Shown piece by piece: positions 26,234 to 35,220 of a DNA stretch of 64,000 nucleotides. Below the pieces are notes generated by a model, which had not been told where the DNA came from, made no database searches, and was given only the letters and a program-made list of their open reading frames with translations. Source of the DNA: Streptomyces diastatochromogenes (GTDB lineage Bacteria; Actinomycetota; Actinomycetes; Streptomycetales; Streptomycetaceae). The number at the start of each line of letters is the position of its first letter. Within the stretch, counting starts at the first letter, position 1. The position numbers and the translations under genes are program-made. The stretch spans positions 248,227 through 312,226 of the forward strand of contig NZ_MCGQ01000020.1 in the NCBI RefSeq assembly GCF_002242805.1, read 5' to 3'.

Positions 26234-27652
26234 ATGTCCGTTTCCCAAGGTCATCCCCGGCGCTGGCTGATCCTCGGTGTCATCTGTCTCGCCCAGCTCA
26301 CCGTGCTGCTCGACAACACCGTGCTGAACGTGGCCATCCCCTCGCTCACCCGCGAGCTGCACGCGACCACGTCCGACATCCAGTGGATGATCAACGCCTA
26401 CTCCCTGGTGCAGTCCGGGCTGCTGCTCACCGCGGGCAGCGCCGCCGACCGCTACGGCCGCAAGAAGATGCTGATCGCGGGGCTCGCCCTGTTCGGCATC
26501 GGCTCCCTTGCGGCCGGACTCGCCCACTCCACCGGCCAGTTGATAGCCGCCCGGGCCGGCATGGGCGTCGGCGGGGCGCTGCTGATCACCACCACGCTCG
26601 CCGTGGCGATGCAGATCTTCGCCCCCGAGGAGCAGCCGAAGGCGATCGGCATCTGGAGCGCGGTCAACGCGCTGGGCTTCGCGGCCGGCCCGCTCATCGG
26701 GGGCTTCCTGCTGAACCACTTCTGGTGGGGCGCGATCTTCCTGATCAACATCCCGGTCGCGGCGCTGGGCCTGGCCGCGGCCGTGGCCCTCGTACCCGAG
26801 TCGAAGGCTGCGTTTTCCCGGGGGACACCCCCGGGACCCCCGGGTCGTGGCGACCGCCCGGACCTGCTCGGTGCGCTGCTGTCGACGATCGGCATGGCCT
26901 CGCTCGTCTTCGCGATCATCTCCGGTCCCGAGCACGGCTGGACCTCACCGCGGGTGCTCGGTACGGCCGCCCTCGCGGTCGTGGTGCTCGCCGGGTTCGC
27001 GTACTGGGAGAGCCGGGTCGACGAACCGATGCTCGACCTGCACTTCTTCCGGGACCGCAGGTTCACCGGGGCGGTCGCGGGGGCGGTGCTCATCACCTTC
27101 GGGATGGGCGGAGCGCTGTTTCTGCTGACCCAGCACCTTCAGTTCGTGCTCGGGTACGGGCCGTTGGAGGCGGGGTTGCGGACGGCTCCGCTGGCCTTGG
27201 CCGTGGTGGTGCTCAACTTCTCGGGGGTGTCGGCGAAGTGGAGTCACCGGCTGGGGACTCCGGTGTCGATCGCGGTGGGGATGGTGCTGATGTCGTTGGG
27301 GCTGGTGTCCATCGCGGAGCTGGACTCCGGGGGGTATGCGGGGACGTTGGTGGGGTTGCTGCTGATCGGTGTGGGGTGTGCTGTCGCCAACCCGGCGATG
27401 GCGCACGCGATCATGAGTGCGATTCCTTCGGAGAAGGCGGGGGTGGGGGCCGGGATCAACGGCACGTTGGCTGAGTTCGGCAATGGGCTTGGGGTCGCCG
27501 TGTTGGGGGCTGTGCTCAGCTCTTCGGTTGCCTCAGGGGAGTCGTTGTCTTCTGGGCTCGGGGCCGGGCAGTTGGTGGGGGCTGTTGCTGTGCTGGTGGG
27601 GGGACTGGTGGCAGCCGGGTTGTTGCGGCGGGCGGAGAGGAATGTCGCCTAA
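26234..27652 (+). CDS. DHA2-type (14-helix) MFS drug transporter
   Basis: 472 residues from ATG at 26234; a GTG at 26225 lies inside the operator and is less likely. The DHA2 signatures are present: LDNTVLNVAIPSLTRELHAT in helix 1, GSAADRYGRKKM (motif A) and GVGGALLITTTLAVAMQIF (motif B). A Pro/Gly-rich insertion (FSRGTPPGPPGRG) coded by a G/C palindromic stretch at 26817-26843 sits between helices 6 and 7. It exports drugs by proton antiport. The TetR gene at 27806 downstream, or another regulator, probably acts at the operator upstream. Confidence 0.9.
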   Translation: MSVSQGHPRRWLILGVICLAQLTVLLDNTVLNVAIPSLTRELHATTSDIQWMINAYSLVQSGLLLTAGSAADRYGRKKMLIAGLALFGIGSLAAGLAHSTGQLIAARAGMGVGGALLITTTLAVAMQIFAPEEQPKAIGIWSAVNALGFAAGPLIGGFLLNHFWWGAIFLINIPVAALGLAAAVALVPESKAAFSRGTPPGPPGRGDRPDLLGALLSTIGMASLVFAIISGPEHGWTSPRVLGTAALAVVVLAGFAYWESRVDEPMLDLHFFRDRRFTGAVAGAVLITFGMGGALFLLTQHLQFVLGYGPLEAGLRTAPLALAVVVLNFSGVSAKWSHRLGTPVSIAVGMVLMSLGLVSIAELDSGGYAGTLVGLLLIGVGCAVANPAMAHAIMSAIPSEKAGVGAGINGTLAEFGNGLGVAVLGAVLSSSVASGESLSSGLGAGQLVGAVAVLVGGLVAAGLLRRAERNVA

Positions 27653-27673
27653 GAGCTCGGGGGATGGGTATTC

Positions 27674-27750
27674 GTGCGGCTGCGGGTCGTATGTGGTTGA
27701 TCGCGCCCACGCGGCGGAGCCGCAGATGGACACGGCCCCGCGCCCCTTAG
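27674..27750. repeat. Dispersed Streptomyces intergenic repeat, copy 1
   Basis: The stretch GTGCGGCTGCGGGTCGTATG ... CCCCGCGCCCCTTAG is a version of a repeat common in Streptomyces intergenic regions (core form GCGGCTGCGGGCCG...TGTGGCTGGTCGCGC...CCCCGCGCCCC). A second copy lies at 39708-39753. Confidence 0.55.
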
Positions 27751-27805
27751 GTTGGCTGCAGTCCTAGCATCTTGAGAAGTGGCCGGAGTCCAGAAAGGTG
27801 CCTCG

Positions 27806-28561
27806 ATGGCGAAGGGTGATGCGCGGTCGGTGCGGGCCAGTGTGTGGTTGGAGGGGGCGGCGCGGCGTGGTGGGCGTAGCGCGCAGCCTTCGGGGCTCGA
27901 CCGGGAGCGGATCACCGCCGTGAGTGTGCGGCTGCTGGATGCGGAAGGGCTGGCGAAGTTCTCCATGCGGCGGCTCGCCGGTGAGCTGAACGTCACCGCG
28001 ATGTCCCTGTACTGGTACGTCGACACCAAGGACGACCTGCTCGAACTCGCCCTGGACGCGGCCTACGGCGAGCTGCGGCTGCCCGCCGTCGAGGACGAGG
28101 GCGACTGGCGGGAGCAGCTGCGGGCGCTGGCCGCCGAGTACCGGGCGCTGCTGGTGCGCCATCCCTGGATGTCGCCGCTGGCCGGCCGGTACCTCAACAT
28201 CGGCCCCGAGTCGCTCGCCTTCTCGCGCACGGTGCAGCGGGTCATCCGCCGCGCCGGGCTGCCCGCGCACCGGGTGACGAGCGCCATCTCGGCCGTGTTC
28301 CAGTTCGTGTACGGCTACGGCACGCTGGAGGGTCAGTTCCTGTCCCGGATCGCGGACTCCGGCCTGCCCCCGGACGACTACTTCCAGCAGGCCATGACGT
28401 CGGCCCGGCAGGACCCCGAGGCCGCGGACTATCTCCAGGAGAGCAAGGAGATCATGGACGCCCGCGGCGGCGACACGGTCGCCGAGATGCTGGACCGGGA
28501 CTTCACCTTCGCCCTGGACCTGCTGGTGGCCGGCATCGAGGCGATGGTCGAGCGCGGCTGA
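27806..28561 (+). CDS. TetR-family regulator with tetracycline-repressor-like C-terminal domain
   Basis: 251 residues from ATG at 27806 (GAAAGGTG upstream). The DNA-binding domain lies late, at about 38-90 (LDRERITAVSVRLLDAEGL, MRRLAGELNVTAMSLYWYV), after a basic Ser/Arg-rich start. The C-terminal domain resembles TetR_C. It is the likely repressor of the DHA2 transporter gene on the same strand, separated only by a dispersed repeat. Its stop abuts the convergent PPOX gene with no bases between, so no terminator separates them. Confidence 0.87.
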   Translation: MAKGDARSVRASVWLEGAARRGGRSAQPSGLDRERITAVSVRLLDAEGLAKFSMRRLAGELNVTAMSLYWYVDTKDDLLELALDAAYGELRLPAVEDEGDWREQLRALAAEYRALLVRHPWMSPLAGRYLNIGPESLAFSRTVQRVIRRAGLPAHRVTSAISAVFQFVYGYGTLEGQFLSRIADSGLPPDDYFQQAMTSARQDPEAADYLQESKEIMDARGGDTVAEMLDRDFTFALDLLVAGIEAMVERG

Positions 28562-29029
28562 CTACTCCGAGACCAGCCGGGCCGGGAAGCCGCCGGTCGC
28601 CACCGGCCCCCACCGCTCCGGAGTGACCCGGATGATCGACTTGCCCTGCTTGATCATGGCCGCCCGGTACTCGTCCCAGTCGGGGTGCTCGCCGGCGATG
28701 TTGCGGTAGTACTCGACCAGGGGCTCCACGGAGTCGGGGGCGTCGACGACCTCGGCGGTGCCGTCGATCTGGACCCAGGGGCCGTTCCACTCGTCACTCA
28801 GGACGAGCAGGCTGACCCGCGGGTCGCGCTTGGCGTTGCGGGTCTTGGCGCGCTCGGGGTAGGTGGAGACCACGATCCGGCCCGAGTCGTCGACCCCGCA
28901 GGTCAGCGGGGAGCCCTGGGGGCTGCCGTCGGCGCGGCGGGTGAGCAGGATCGCGCGGTGGCGGGGTCGTACGAAGTCCAGCAGGTCGTCCAGCGAGACG
29001 CGGGTGTTCGTCGCGATGTTGGGTGCCAT
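28562..29029 (-). CDS. PPOX-class F420-dependent oxidoreductase
   Basis: 155 residues, split beta-barrel flavin/deazaflavin fold. RHRAILLTRRADGSPQGSPL (about 24-43), IVVSTYPERAKTRNAKRDPR (about 52-71, basic phosphate-binding segment) and the C-terminal IIRVTPERWGP are family hallmarks. It reduces or oxidises small substrates with F420, as in the actinobacterial FDOR-B group. Substrate unknown. Convergent with the TetR gene. Confidence 0.85.
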   Translation of the reverse strand: MAPNIATNTRVSLDDLLDFVRPRHRAILLTRRADGSPQGSPLTCGVDDSGRIVVSTYPERAKTRNAKRDPRVSLLVLSDEWNGPWVQIDGTAEVVDAPDSVEPLVEYYRNIAGEHPDWDEYRAAMIKQGKSIIRVTPERWGPVATGGFPARLVSE

Positions 29030-29097
29030 GGGCGCAGCCTAGAGCCCCGGTGGACCGGTCAGCCTGACCCTGCCGGGCACAGGCTCACCGGTGCACG

Positions 29098-29919
29098 TCA
29101 GGCGGTGGGCAGTGTGTCGCCCTGGACCGCCTGGATGTCCAGCTCGACCCTGAGGGTCGTACCGATGGCGGCGATGCCCGCCTGGAGGACCTGGTTGTAG
29201 TTCATCGCGAAGTCCTCGCGGTGCAGTTCGGTGGTGGCGCGGAAGGCGGCGCGGGTGCCGCCCCACGGGTCGGCGCCGGTGCCGAGGTAGGCCAGGTCCA
29301 GGTCGACGGGCCGTACGACGCCGTGCATCGCCAGCTCGCCGTGGACCGTCCAGCGGTCCGGGCCGGCCTGGGTCAGGCCGGTCGAGCGGAAGGTGATCTC
29401 GGGGTGCCGCTCGACGTCGAGGAAGTCGGCGGAGCGCAGGTGCGTGTCGCGCATCCCGTTGCCGGTGTCGACGGAGGCGGCCCGGATCACCGCCTCCACG
29501 CGGGACTTGGTGATGTCGTCCGGGGCGATCTCGATCGACCCGCCGAACTCCGTGAACCGGCCGTGCACGCTGGAGATGCCCAGGTGCTGGGCGACGGCGG
29601 CGACGGAGGAGTGCACCGGGTCGACGGTCCAGGGGCCGGGCGGCGGCAGTTCGGTGCCGCCCTGCCGGGCGAGTGTCACCGTGCCGACCTCGGCCCGCCC
29701 GCTCGCGGTGACGAGCGCGCTGGAGGCGGCGGGCGCGTACCCGACGGCGGTCACGATCACCGTGTACGCCCCCGGCGCCAGCCCGGTGGTGTCCCGTACG
29801 GCACCCTCGGCGTCCGCCTCGGCCCGCAGCACCTGCGTACCGGTCATGTCCGTCACCGTGACGACCGCGTGCGACACGGCCCATCCGTCCCGGGTACGGA
29901 TCCTCGCGGTCAGTCCCAT
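29098..29919 (-). CDS. YceI-family protein with N-terminal carboxypeptidase-regulatory-like domain
   Basis: 273 residues from ATG at 29919 (GGGAG upstream). Residues about 1-85 form a small beta-sandwich (VVTVTDMTGTQVLRAEADAEG ... GAYTVIVTAVGYAP), the same domain type repeated in the transporter upstream. Residues about 95-273 are a YceI lipocalin-like barrel (WTVDPVHSSVAAVAQHLGIS ... HGVVRPVDLDLAYLG), which binds isoprenoid or amphiphilic ligands. There is no signal peptide. It is the third gene of a MarR-MFS-YceI operon (105-base gap). It may bind the molecule that the pump exports. Confidence 0.85.
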   Translation of the reverse strand: MGLTARIRTRDGWAVSHAVVTVTDMTGTQVLRAEADAEGAVRDTTGLAPGAYTVIVTAVGYAPAASSALVTASGRAEVGTVTLARQGGTELPPPGPWTVDPVHSSVAAVAQHLGISSVHGRFTEFGGSIEIAPDDITKSRVEAVIRAASVDTGNGMRDTHLRSADFLDVERHPEITFRSTGLTQAGPDRWTVHGELAMHGVVRPVDLDLAYLGTGADPWGGTRAAFRATTELHREDFAMNYNQVLQAGIAAIGTTLRVELDIQAVQGDTLPTA

Positions 29920-30024
29920 CCCGTTTTCTCCCTGCAAGGAATTACAAAGGCTTACAAATTGGTCGTATGAGACCGGCCCGTGGCGCGCGCATGGCGGTGC
30001 GCGCACCACGGGCCGGGGTGTGAA

Positions 30025-32577
30025 CTACTCGCCGGGGTGGGCGAGTTCGATGTCGTGGCCGTCGACTCCGGTGCCGGAGAGGGTCAGGGCGGTGGCCGCC
30101 GGCGGGTAGCCCGTCGCGATGACGGTGTACTCGCCGTTGTCCAGGTCGGCGAAGGCGTACGCCCCGTCCGTCCCGGTGGTGGCCGTGCCGACCACGTTGC
30201 CCGCCGCGTCCACGAGGGTCACGCGGGCGTCGGCCAGCGGGCCGTGCGGGGCCCGTACGACACCCAGCAGCTGGGCGCCGGCGTCGAGGGCGACCTCGAT
30301 CCGGGTGACGCCGGTGGCGCCGATCTCGACCGGCAGGGCGCGCGGACGGTACCCGGCCGCGTTCACCGCGACGGTCACCACGCCCGGCACCAGCTCGGTG
30401 AAGGCGAACTCGCCCTGCTCCCCACTGGCCGCGGTGGCCAGCAGGTCCCCGCGCACATCGGTGACGATCACCATCGCGTCCTTGACCGGCAGCGCGCTCC
30501 CGGCCGCCCGGACCACACCGCTCAGCCCGCTGGTGCCGCTGAGCAGGATGTCGTACGACAGCGGTTCCTCGCCCACCACGATCGTGGAGGCCTGCGGCTG
30601 GTAGCCGTCGGCGGAGGCGATCAGCACGTACGAGCCCGTGCCCGGCGCGGCCAGCCCGTAGGAGCCGTCGGCCTGGGCGACCGAGCGGCCCAGCTGGCGG
30701 CCGCCGAGGGAGATCAGGGTGACCGCGGCCTGCGGGACCGGGGCGCTCTCGGCGCCGCGGACGAAGCCGTGGACCGGGGTGCCGCCGTGGCCGCCGGTGC
30801 CGGGCCCGGCCACCGTGGCGACGGCGGTGAGCTGCTCGACGGCGGTGGCGGTGGCCGGCGCCTCGGGGAAGCGGTCCGCCGGGACGACCGGCTGGGCCCA
30901 GCTGGGCACGTTCTCCTGGGCGGGTTCCTGCACGGGCTGCTCCACGGTGTTCTCGACGGGGGCGGCGGCCGGGGCCTTGGCGTCGGCGGCCTGGGCGAGC
31001 GCGCCCTGCGTCTTCAGCGGGACCTCCTTGATGAACAGCGTGATCAGGAAGGCGACGGCGGCGAGGCAGCCGGCGATGAAGAAGACGTCGGCGATGCCGT
31101 GGCCGTAGGCACTCTCCATGAGCGTGCGCAGCGGGGCCGGCAGCTTGTCCATGTCCGGGATGCTGTCGGTGGAGCTCGAACCGGCGAGTGCGGCCTGGTA
31201 CTTCGGGGAGAGGGCGGCGATGCCGTCCTTGACGTAGTCGGTGATCCGGTGGGACATCACCGCGCCGAGCGCGGACACGCCGACCGCACCGCCGAGGGAA
31301 CGGAAGAAGGTGACCGTGGAGCTGGCCGAGCCGAGGTCGGAGGGCGCCACCTGGTTCTGCGTGGCGAGGACCAGGTTCTGCATCATCATGCCGATGCCGA
31401 GGCCCAGCAGGGCCATCCAGATGGCCATCTTCCAGTACTCGGTGTCGTAGCGGATGCTGCCGAGCATCAGCAGGCCGGCCGTCACCAGCACGCCGCCGCT
31501 GACCAGCCAGGCCTTCCAGCGGCCGGTGCGGGTGATGAACTGACCCGAGACGGTCGAGGAGATGAACAGACCGCCGATCATCGGGATCGTCATGACGCCG
31601 GACATCGTCGGGGACTTGTCGCGGGCCAGCTGGAAGTACTGGCTGAAGAACACCGTGCCGGTGAACATCGCGACACCGACGAACAGCGAGGCGAGCGAGG
31701 CCAGCGTGATCGTGCGGTTGCGGAACAGGCGCAGCGGGATGATCGGCTCGCTCGCCTTGGACTCCACCAGCACGAACAGCGCGCCGAGGACGATCGAGCC
31801 GCCGACCATCGCGTACGTCTGCCACGAGATCCAGTCGTACTTGTCACCGGCGAAGGTGACCCAGATCAGCAGCAGCGACACGGCGGCGGAGATGACGAAC
31901 GCGCCGCCCCAGTCGACCTTGACCTCCCGCTTGACCACGGGCAGGTGCAGAGTCTTCTGCAGCACGATCAGCGCGATGATCGCGAAGGGGACGCCGACGT
32001 AGAAGCACCAGCGCCAGCCCAGCCAGGAGGTGTCGGTGATGACACCGCCGAGCAGCGGGCCGCCGACGGTGGCGACGGCGAAGGTGGCGCCCAGGTAGCC
32101 GGAGTACCGGCCGCGTTCACGCGGGGAGATCATCGCGGCCATGACGATCTGCGCCAGCGCGGACAGACCGCCGACACCGATGCCCTGGAACACCCGGAAG
32201 GTGATGAGCATGCCGGGGTTCTGCGACAGGCCGGCCGCCATCGAGGCGACGACATAGATGATCAGCGCTATCTGGACGAGCGCCTTCTTGCTGTACAGGT
32301 CGGAGAGCTTGCCCCACAGGGGGGTGGCCGCGGTCATCGACAGCAGGGCGGCGGTGACCACCCAGGTGTAGGCGGACTGACCGCCGCCGAGGTCACCGAT
32401 GATGTGCGGCAGGGCGTTGGAGACGATCGTGGACGACAGGATCGCCACGAACATGCCGAGCAGCAGCCCGGACAGGGCCTCCATGATCTGCCGGTGCGTC
32501 ATCGGGGCGTGGTCCGCCGAGGAACCTCCCCCGTGCTTGGCGTGAGCCCGCACACCGGCTGGTGTGGTCGTTGCCAT
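30025..32577 (-). CDS. DHA2 MFS transporter fused to three carboxypeptidase-regulatory-like domains
   Basis: 850 residues. About 1-530 is a 14-helix drug exporter (MEALSGLLLGMFVAILSSTI, motif A LWGKLSDLYSKKA, motif C in helix 5). After an Ala/Pro/Glu linker (about 540-610), three tandem beta-sandwich domains follow: GTPVHGFVRGAESAPVPQA, SGLSGVVRAAGSALPVKDA and AQLLGVVRAPHGPLADARV. 14-helix exporters normally have a cytoplasmic C-terminus, which would place these usually extracellular folds inside the cell. The gene starts 13 bases after the MarR stop and is cotranscribed with it and with the YceI gene. Confidence 0.9.
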   Translation of the reverse strand: MATTTPAGVRAHAKHGGGSSADHAPMTHRQIMEALSGLLLGMFVAILSSTIVSNALPHIIGDLGGGQSAYTWVVTAALLSMTAATPLWGKLSDLYSKKALVQIALIIYVVASMAAGLSQNPGMLITFRVFQGIGVGGLSALAQIVMAAMISPRERGRYSGYLGATFAVATVGGPLLGGVITDTSWLGWRWCFYVGVPFAIIALIVLQKTLHLPVVKREVKVDWGGAFVISAAVSLLLIWVTFAGDKYDWISWQTYAMVGGSIVLGALFVLVESKASEPIIPLRLFRNRTITLASLASLFVGVAMFTGTVFFSQYFQLARDKSPTMSGVMTIPMIGGLFISSTVSGQFITRTGRWKAWLVSGGVLVTAGLLMLGSIRYDTEYWKMAIWMALLGLGIGMMMQNLVLATQNQVAPSDLGSASSTVTFFRSLGGAVGVSALGAVMSHRITDYVKDGIAALSPKYQAALAGSSSTDSIPDMDKLPAPLRTLMESAYGHGIADVFFIAGCLAAVAFLITLFIKEVPLKTQGALAQAADAKAPAAAPVENTVEQPVQEPAQENVPSWAQPVVPADRFPEAPATATAVEQLTAVATVAGPGTGGHGGTPVHGFVRGAESAPVPQAAVTLISLGGRQLGRSVAQADGSYGLAAPGTGSYVLIASADGYQPQASTIVVGEEPLSYDILLSGTSGLSGVVRAAGSALPVKDAMVIVTDVRGDLLATAASGEQGEFAFTELVPGVVTVAVNAAGYRPRALPVEIGATGVTRIEVALDAGAQLLGVVRAPHGPLADARVTLVDAAGNVVGTATTGTDGAYAFADLDNGEYTVIATGYPPAATALTLSGTGVDGHDIELAHPGE

Positions 32578-32590
32578 GGGCTTCCTTTGC

Positions 32591-33085
32591 TTACGTGCTT
32601 GCGGGTGTACGGGTGGTCTCTTCGAGTACGGGTGCGGGCGGCCGTGGCGGGGCGGACCGGCAGTCGCCGAAACTGTCGCGCAGGCGCGTCATCAGCCGGA
32701 TGAGCTGGCCGACCTCGTCGTCGGTCCAGTCGCTCAGCCGGTCGGCGAGCAGATGGGTGGTCCGCCGGGACAGCTCGTCGAGCTGCTCCAGGCCCGCGGG
32801 CGTCAGGCGCAGGATGCGCGAGCGCTTGTCCGCGGGGTCCGGTGACCGCTCGATCCAGCCGCGTGCGGCGACGTGCGCGACATGCCGGCTGGTGACCGAC
32901 ATGTCCACGGCGAGCAGCTCGGCGAGCTTGCTCATGCGCATGTCGCCGTGGCGACCGAGCAGGGTCAGCACGGCGGCCGAGCCGGCCGGGCACTCGGGCG
33001 GCAGGATCCGCCCCATGTCCCGTTTCACGGCTCCGACGGCACTGAGCTGACGCGCCAGCTCTTCGTACTGCGCCTGCCCGGCCAT
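32591..33085 (-). CDS. MarR-family repressor of the MFS-YceI operon
   Basis: 164 residues from ATG at 33085 with GGAGG four bases upstream; longer in-frame starts run into the operators and are rejected. Winged helix at about 45-100 (MRMSKLAELLAVDMSVTSRH, then SPDPADKRSRILRLTPAG). First gene of the operon. Two TTGC-N5-GCAA sites lie just upstream, so it probably represses its own operon and is released by a drug-like ligand. Confidence 0.88.
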   Translation of the reverse strand: MAGQAQYEELARQLSAVGAVKRDMGRILPPECPAGSAAVLTLLGRHGDMRMSKLAELLAVDMSVTSRHVAHVAARGWIERSPDPADKRSRILRLTPAGLEQLDELSRRTTHLLADRLSDWTDDEVGQLIRLMTRLRDSFGDCRSAPPRPPAPVLEETTRTPAST

Positions 33086-33101
33086 CACACCTCCCGTATT
33101 C

Positions 33102-33143
33102 GTTGCTTGGGGCAACCATAGATCTGTTGGTTGCTGCAGGCAA
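33102..33143. promoter_or_regulatory. Two MarR-type operators
   Basis: GTTGC-N5-GCAAC (33102-33116) and TTGC-N5-GCAA (33131-33143), centres 28 bases apart, in an unusually A/T-rich promoter region upstream of the MarR gene. A looser CTTG-N7-CAAG copy lies at 33170-33184. Confidence 0.6.
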
Positions 33144-33252
33144 ACAAATTGGGGGCGGCTGGCGCAAAAACTTGGCAAAGGCAAGTATTGCGACCGTAAA
33201 CACGCAGGTGGGGGCGGGTGGCCTGCCCCCCTCTGTCCCGGTGGCCCCGCAC

Positions 33253-33281
33253 TTGGGTCGGCCACCTGGATTCGCTAGTGT
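33253..33281 (+). promoter_or_regulatory. Promoter of the 67-residue membrane protein
   Basis: TTGGGT (33253-33258), 17-base spacer, TAGTGT (33276-33281). The -10 box ends eight bases before the ATG, so the transcript is nearly or fully leaderless. Confidence 0.5.
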
Positions 33282-33289
33282 CTCGGGCC

Positions 33290-33493
33290 ATGGCTAACAC
33301 CCAGGGCCCCCAGGGCAACTACGACCCCGCCGGCAGCACCCAGATGTTCCGCGCGTTCGTCGACGAGGCTCCCCAGGGGGGCCGGCAGCAGGCGGCCGCC
33401 GCCTCCTCCTCGGGTCCGCGCATCGGCCTGATCATCGGCGTCGTCGTCGCCGTGGCCGTCGTCGCGGCGGTGGCCTGGCTGGCGCTCAAGTAA
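33290..33493 (+). CDS. Small single-helix membrane protein
   Basis: 67 residues: a hydrophilic, Gln/Gly/Ala-rich N-terminus, then one C-terminal transmembrane helix (IGLIIGVVVAVAVVAAVAWL), tail-anchored. The start ATG is set by the promoter just upstream. No known family; conserved-looking codon use. Convergent with the lipoprotein gene. Confidence 0.65.
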   Translation: MANTQGPQGNYDPAGSTQMFRAFVDEAPQGGRQQAAAASSSGPRIGLIIGVVVAVAVVAAVAWLALK

Positions 33494-33502
33494 GGCGTAC
33501 GG

Positions 33503-34255
33503 CTACTTCCACCGGACGGACACGTCCCGCGTCTCGATGTGCATGCCCAGCGGGACGCGCCAGGCGTCCACGCACACCGTCCAGGTGTGGTCCGTGCGCG
33601 CGCCGGGACCGATCGGCACCGGGAGGTCCGCGGTCGACTCGACCGTTCCCCAGTCGATGCCGAGCGCGCCGATGATGTGCGTCCCGAACGTCACCGTGCC
33701 CGAACGCACCGTCGTACCGCCGGAGTTGTGAAAGCCGACGGTCACCTTCTCGCACCAGCGCTTGTCCGTGCCCTGGCGCGCCGGATCGCCCCAGCTGAGG
33801 TCGGCGGGGGCGGGGGGCTTGGTGCGGCTGGGAGTCGGGGTGGGCGACGGCTGCTCCGGGGCGGTCGTGCCCGCGCCGGTGGGGCTCGGTGAGGTGTCCG
33901 CAGGGTCGGGTGCGGCGCTGCCGGGTGTGGTGCTCGCGCCGGCCGACGGGGTCCCTGACGGGGGCGTTTCGGAAGGCGTGTCCGAAGGCGTCCTGCCCGA
34001 CGGTGAGTTGGAGTCGGAAGCCGGCCCGTCCAGCGGGACCATCCGTACCGCTCCTGTCGGCGCCCCCGCCGAACCCTCCGGGCTCGGCACGCCGCCCACC
34101 GCCGCGTACCCGTCCCGGCCGCCGCTCCCGCACCCGGCCAGGGTCACGCCCAGACACACGACGGCCGCCGACGCTGCCGTGACGGCGCCTCGGCGGCCCT
34201 GTGTCCGTGTCGTCGTACGAGATGTCCGGGTACGAAGCGTCCGGGTACGAAGCAT
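33503..34255 (-). CDS. Secreted lipoprotein of unknown function
   Basis: 250 residues. An unusual Arg/Thr-rich start (coded by a short repeat GTACGAAGC at 34230-34255) precedes the hydrophobic core and lipobox LAGC (about 40-43), so the protein is lipid-anchored outside the membrane. A long Ser/Pro/Thr spacer (about 60-145) leads to a compact C-terminal beta-domain of about 95 residues with two Cys (RWCEKV and WTVCVD). I do not recognise the domain. The start could be later than ATG 34255. Confidence 0.72.
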   Translation of the reverse strand: MLRTRTLRTRTSRTTTRTQGRRGAVTAASAAVVCLGVTLAGCGSGGRDGYAAVGGVPSPEGSAGAPTGAVRMVPLDGPASDSNSPSGRTPSDTPSETPPSGTPSAGASTTPGSAAPDPADTSPSPTGAGTTAPEQPSPTPTPSRTKPPAPADLSWGDPARQGTDKRWCEKVTVGFHNSGGTTVRSGTVTFGTHIIGALGIDWGTVESTADLPVPIGPGARTDHTWTVCVDAWRVPLGMHIETRDVSVRWK

Positions 34256-34293
34256 CCGGCCATGGTGGCTGACGCTCCGTCAGATGGGAAGCC

Positions 34294-35220
34294 TCAGTCG
34301 GAGATGAGCCCCTCGCGCAGCTGGGCCAGGGTCCGGGTCAGCAGGCGGGAGACGTGCATCTGGGAGATGCCGACCTCCTCGCCGATCTGGGACTGGGTCA
34401 TGTTGGCGAAGAAGCGCAGCATGATGATCCGGCGCTCCCGGGGCGGCAGTTTGGCCAGCAGCGGCTTGAGGGACTCGCGGTACTCCACGCCCTCCAGGGC
34501 CGTGTCCTCGTAGCCGAGCCGGTCGGCCAGGGAGCCCTCGCCGCCGTCGTCCTCGGGGGCCGGGGAGTCGAGCGAGGAGGCGGTGTAGGCGTTGCCGACC
34601 GCGAGGCCGTCGACCACGTCCTCCTCGGAGACGCCGAGCACCGCGGCCAGTTCGGTCACCGTCGGGGAGCGGTCCAGCTTCTGGGACAGCTCGTCGCTGG
34701 CCTTGGTGAGGGCCAGCCGCAGCTCCTGGAGCCGGCGTGGCACGCGCACCGACCACGAGGTGTCGCGGAAGAAGCGCTTGATCTCGCCCACGACCGTCGG
34801 CATCGCGAACGTCGGGAACTCCACGCCCCGTTCGCAGTCGAAGCGGTCGATCGCCTTGATCAGGCCGATGGTGCCGACCTGGACGATGTCCTCCATCGGC
34901 TCGTTGCGCGAGCGGAAGCGGGCCGCCGCGTAGCGCACGAGCGGGAGGTTCAGCTCGATCAGGGTGTCCCGGACGTAGGCGCGCTCGGGGCTGTTCTCGT
35001 CGAGTGCGGCGAGCCGCAGGAACAGGGAGCGGGACAGGGTGCGGGTGTCGATGTCCGCCGTGGCCGGGAGGGCCGGAGCGGCATCGGGGGCCTGGACGGG
35101 CGGGGCCGGCACGGCTTCGAGGGCCGTGACGTCATCGAGGACGTCGAGAGCGTGGAGCTCCTTGGGCGCTGCCTCGCTCGTGGGCGTGAGCACCTTCGAG
35201 CTGCCCTGGTCTGCGGACAT
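34294..35220 (-). CDS. sigN: Sporulation/stress sigma factor of the SigB/F/G family (SigN-like)
   Basis: 308 residues. After a variable Ala/Pro-rich N-terminus (to about 75), sigma regions 2 (YAAARFRSRNEPMEDIVQVG), 3 (FFRDTSWSVRVPRRLQELRL) and 4 (MTQSQIGEEVGISQMHVSRL) are intact. It sits directly downstream of sigF on the same strand, as sigN (SCO4034) does after sigF (SCO4035) in S. coelicolor from memory. There SigN acts in aerial hyphae and spore development. The 312-base gap between the two genes implies its own promoter. No anti-sigma gene is adjacent. Confidence 0.87.
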   Translation of the reverse strand: MSADQGSSKVLTPTSEAAPKELHALDVLDDVTALEAVPAPPVQAPDAAPALPATADIDTRTLSRSLFLRLAALDENSPERAYVRDTLIELNLPLVRYAAARFRSRNEPMEDIVQVGTIGLIKAIDRFDCERGVEFPTFAMPTVVGEIKRFFRDTSWSVRVPRRLQELRLALTKASDELSQKLDRSPTVTELAAVLGVSEEDVVDGLAVGNAYTASSLDSPAPEDDGGEGSLADRLGYEDTALEGVEYRESLKPLLAKLPPRERRIIMLRFFANMTQSQIGEEVGISQMHVSRLLTRTLAQLREGLISD

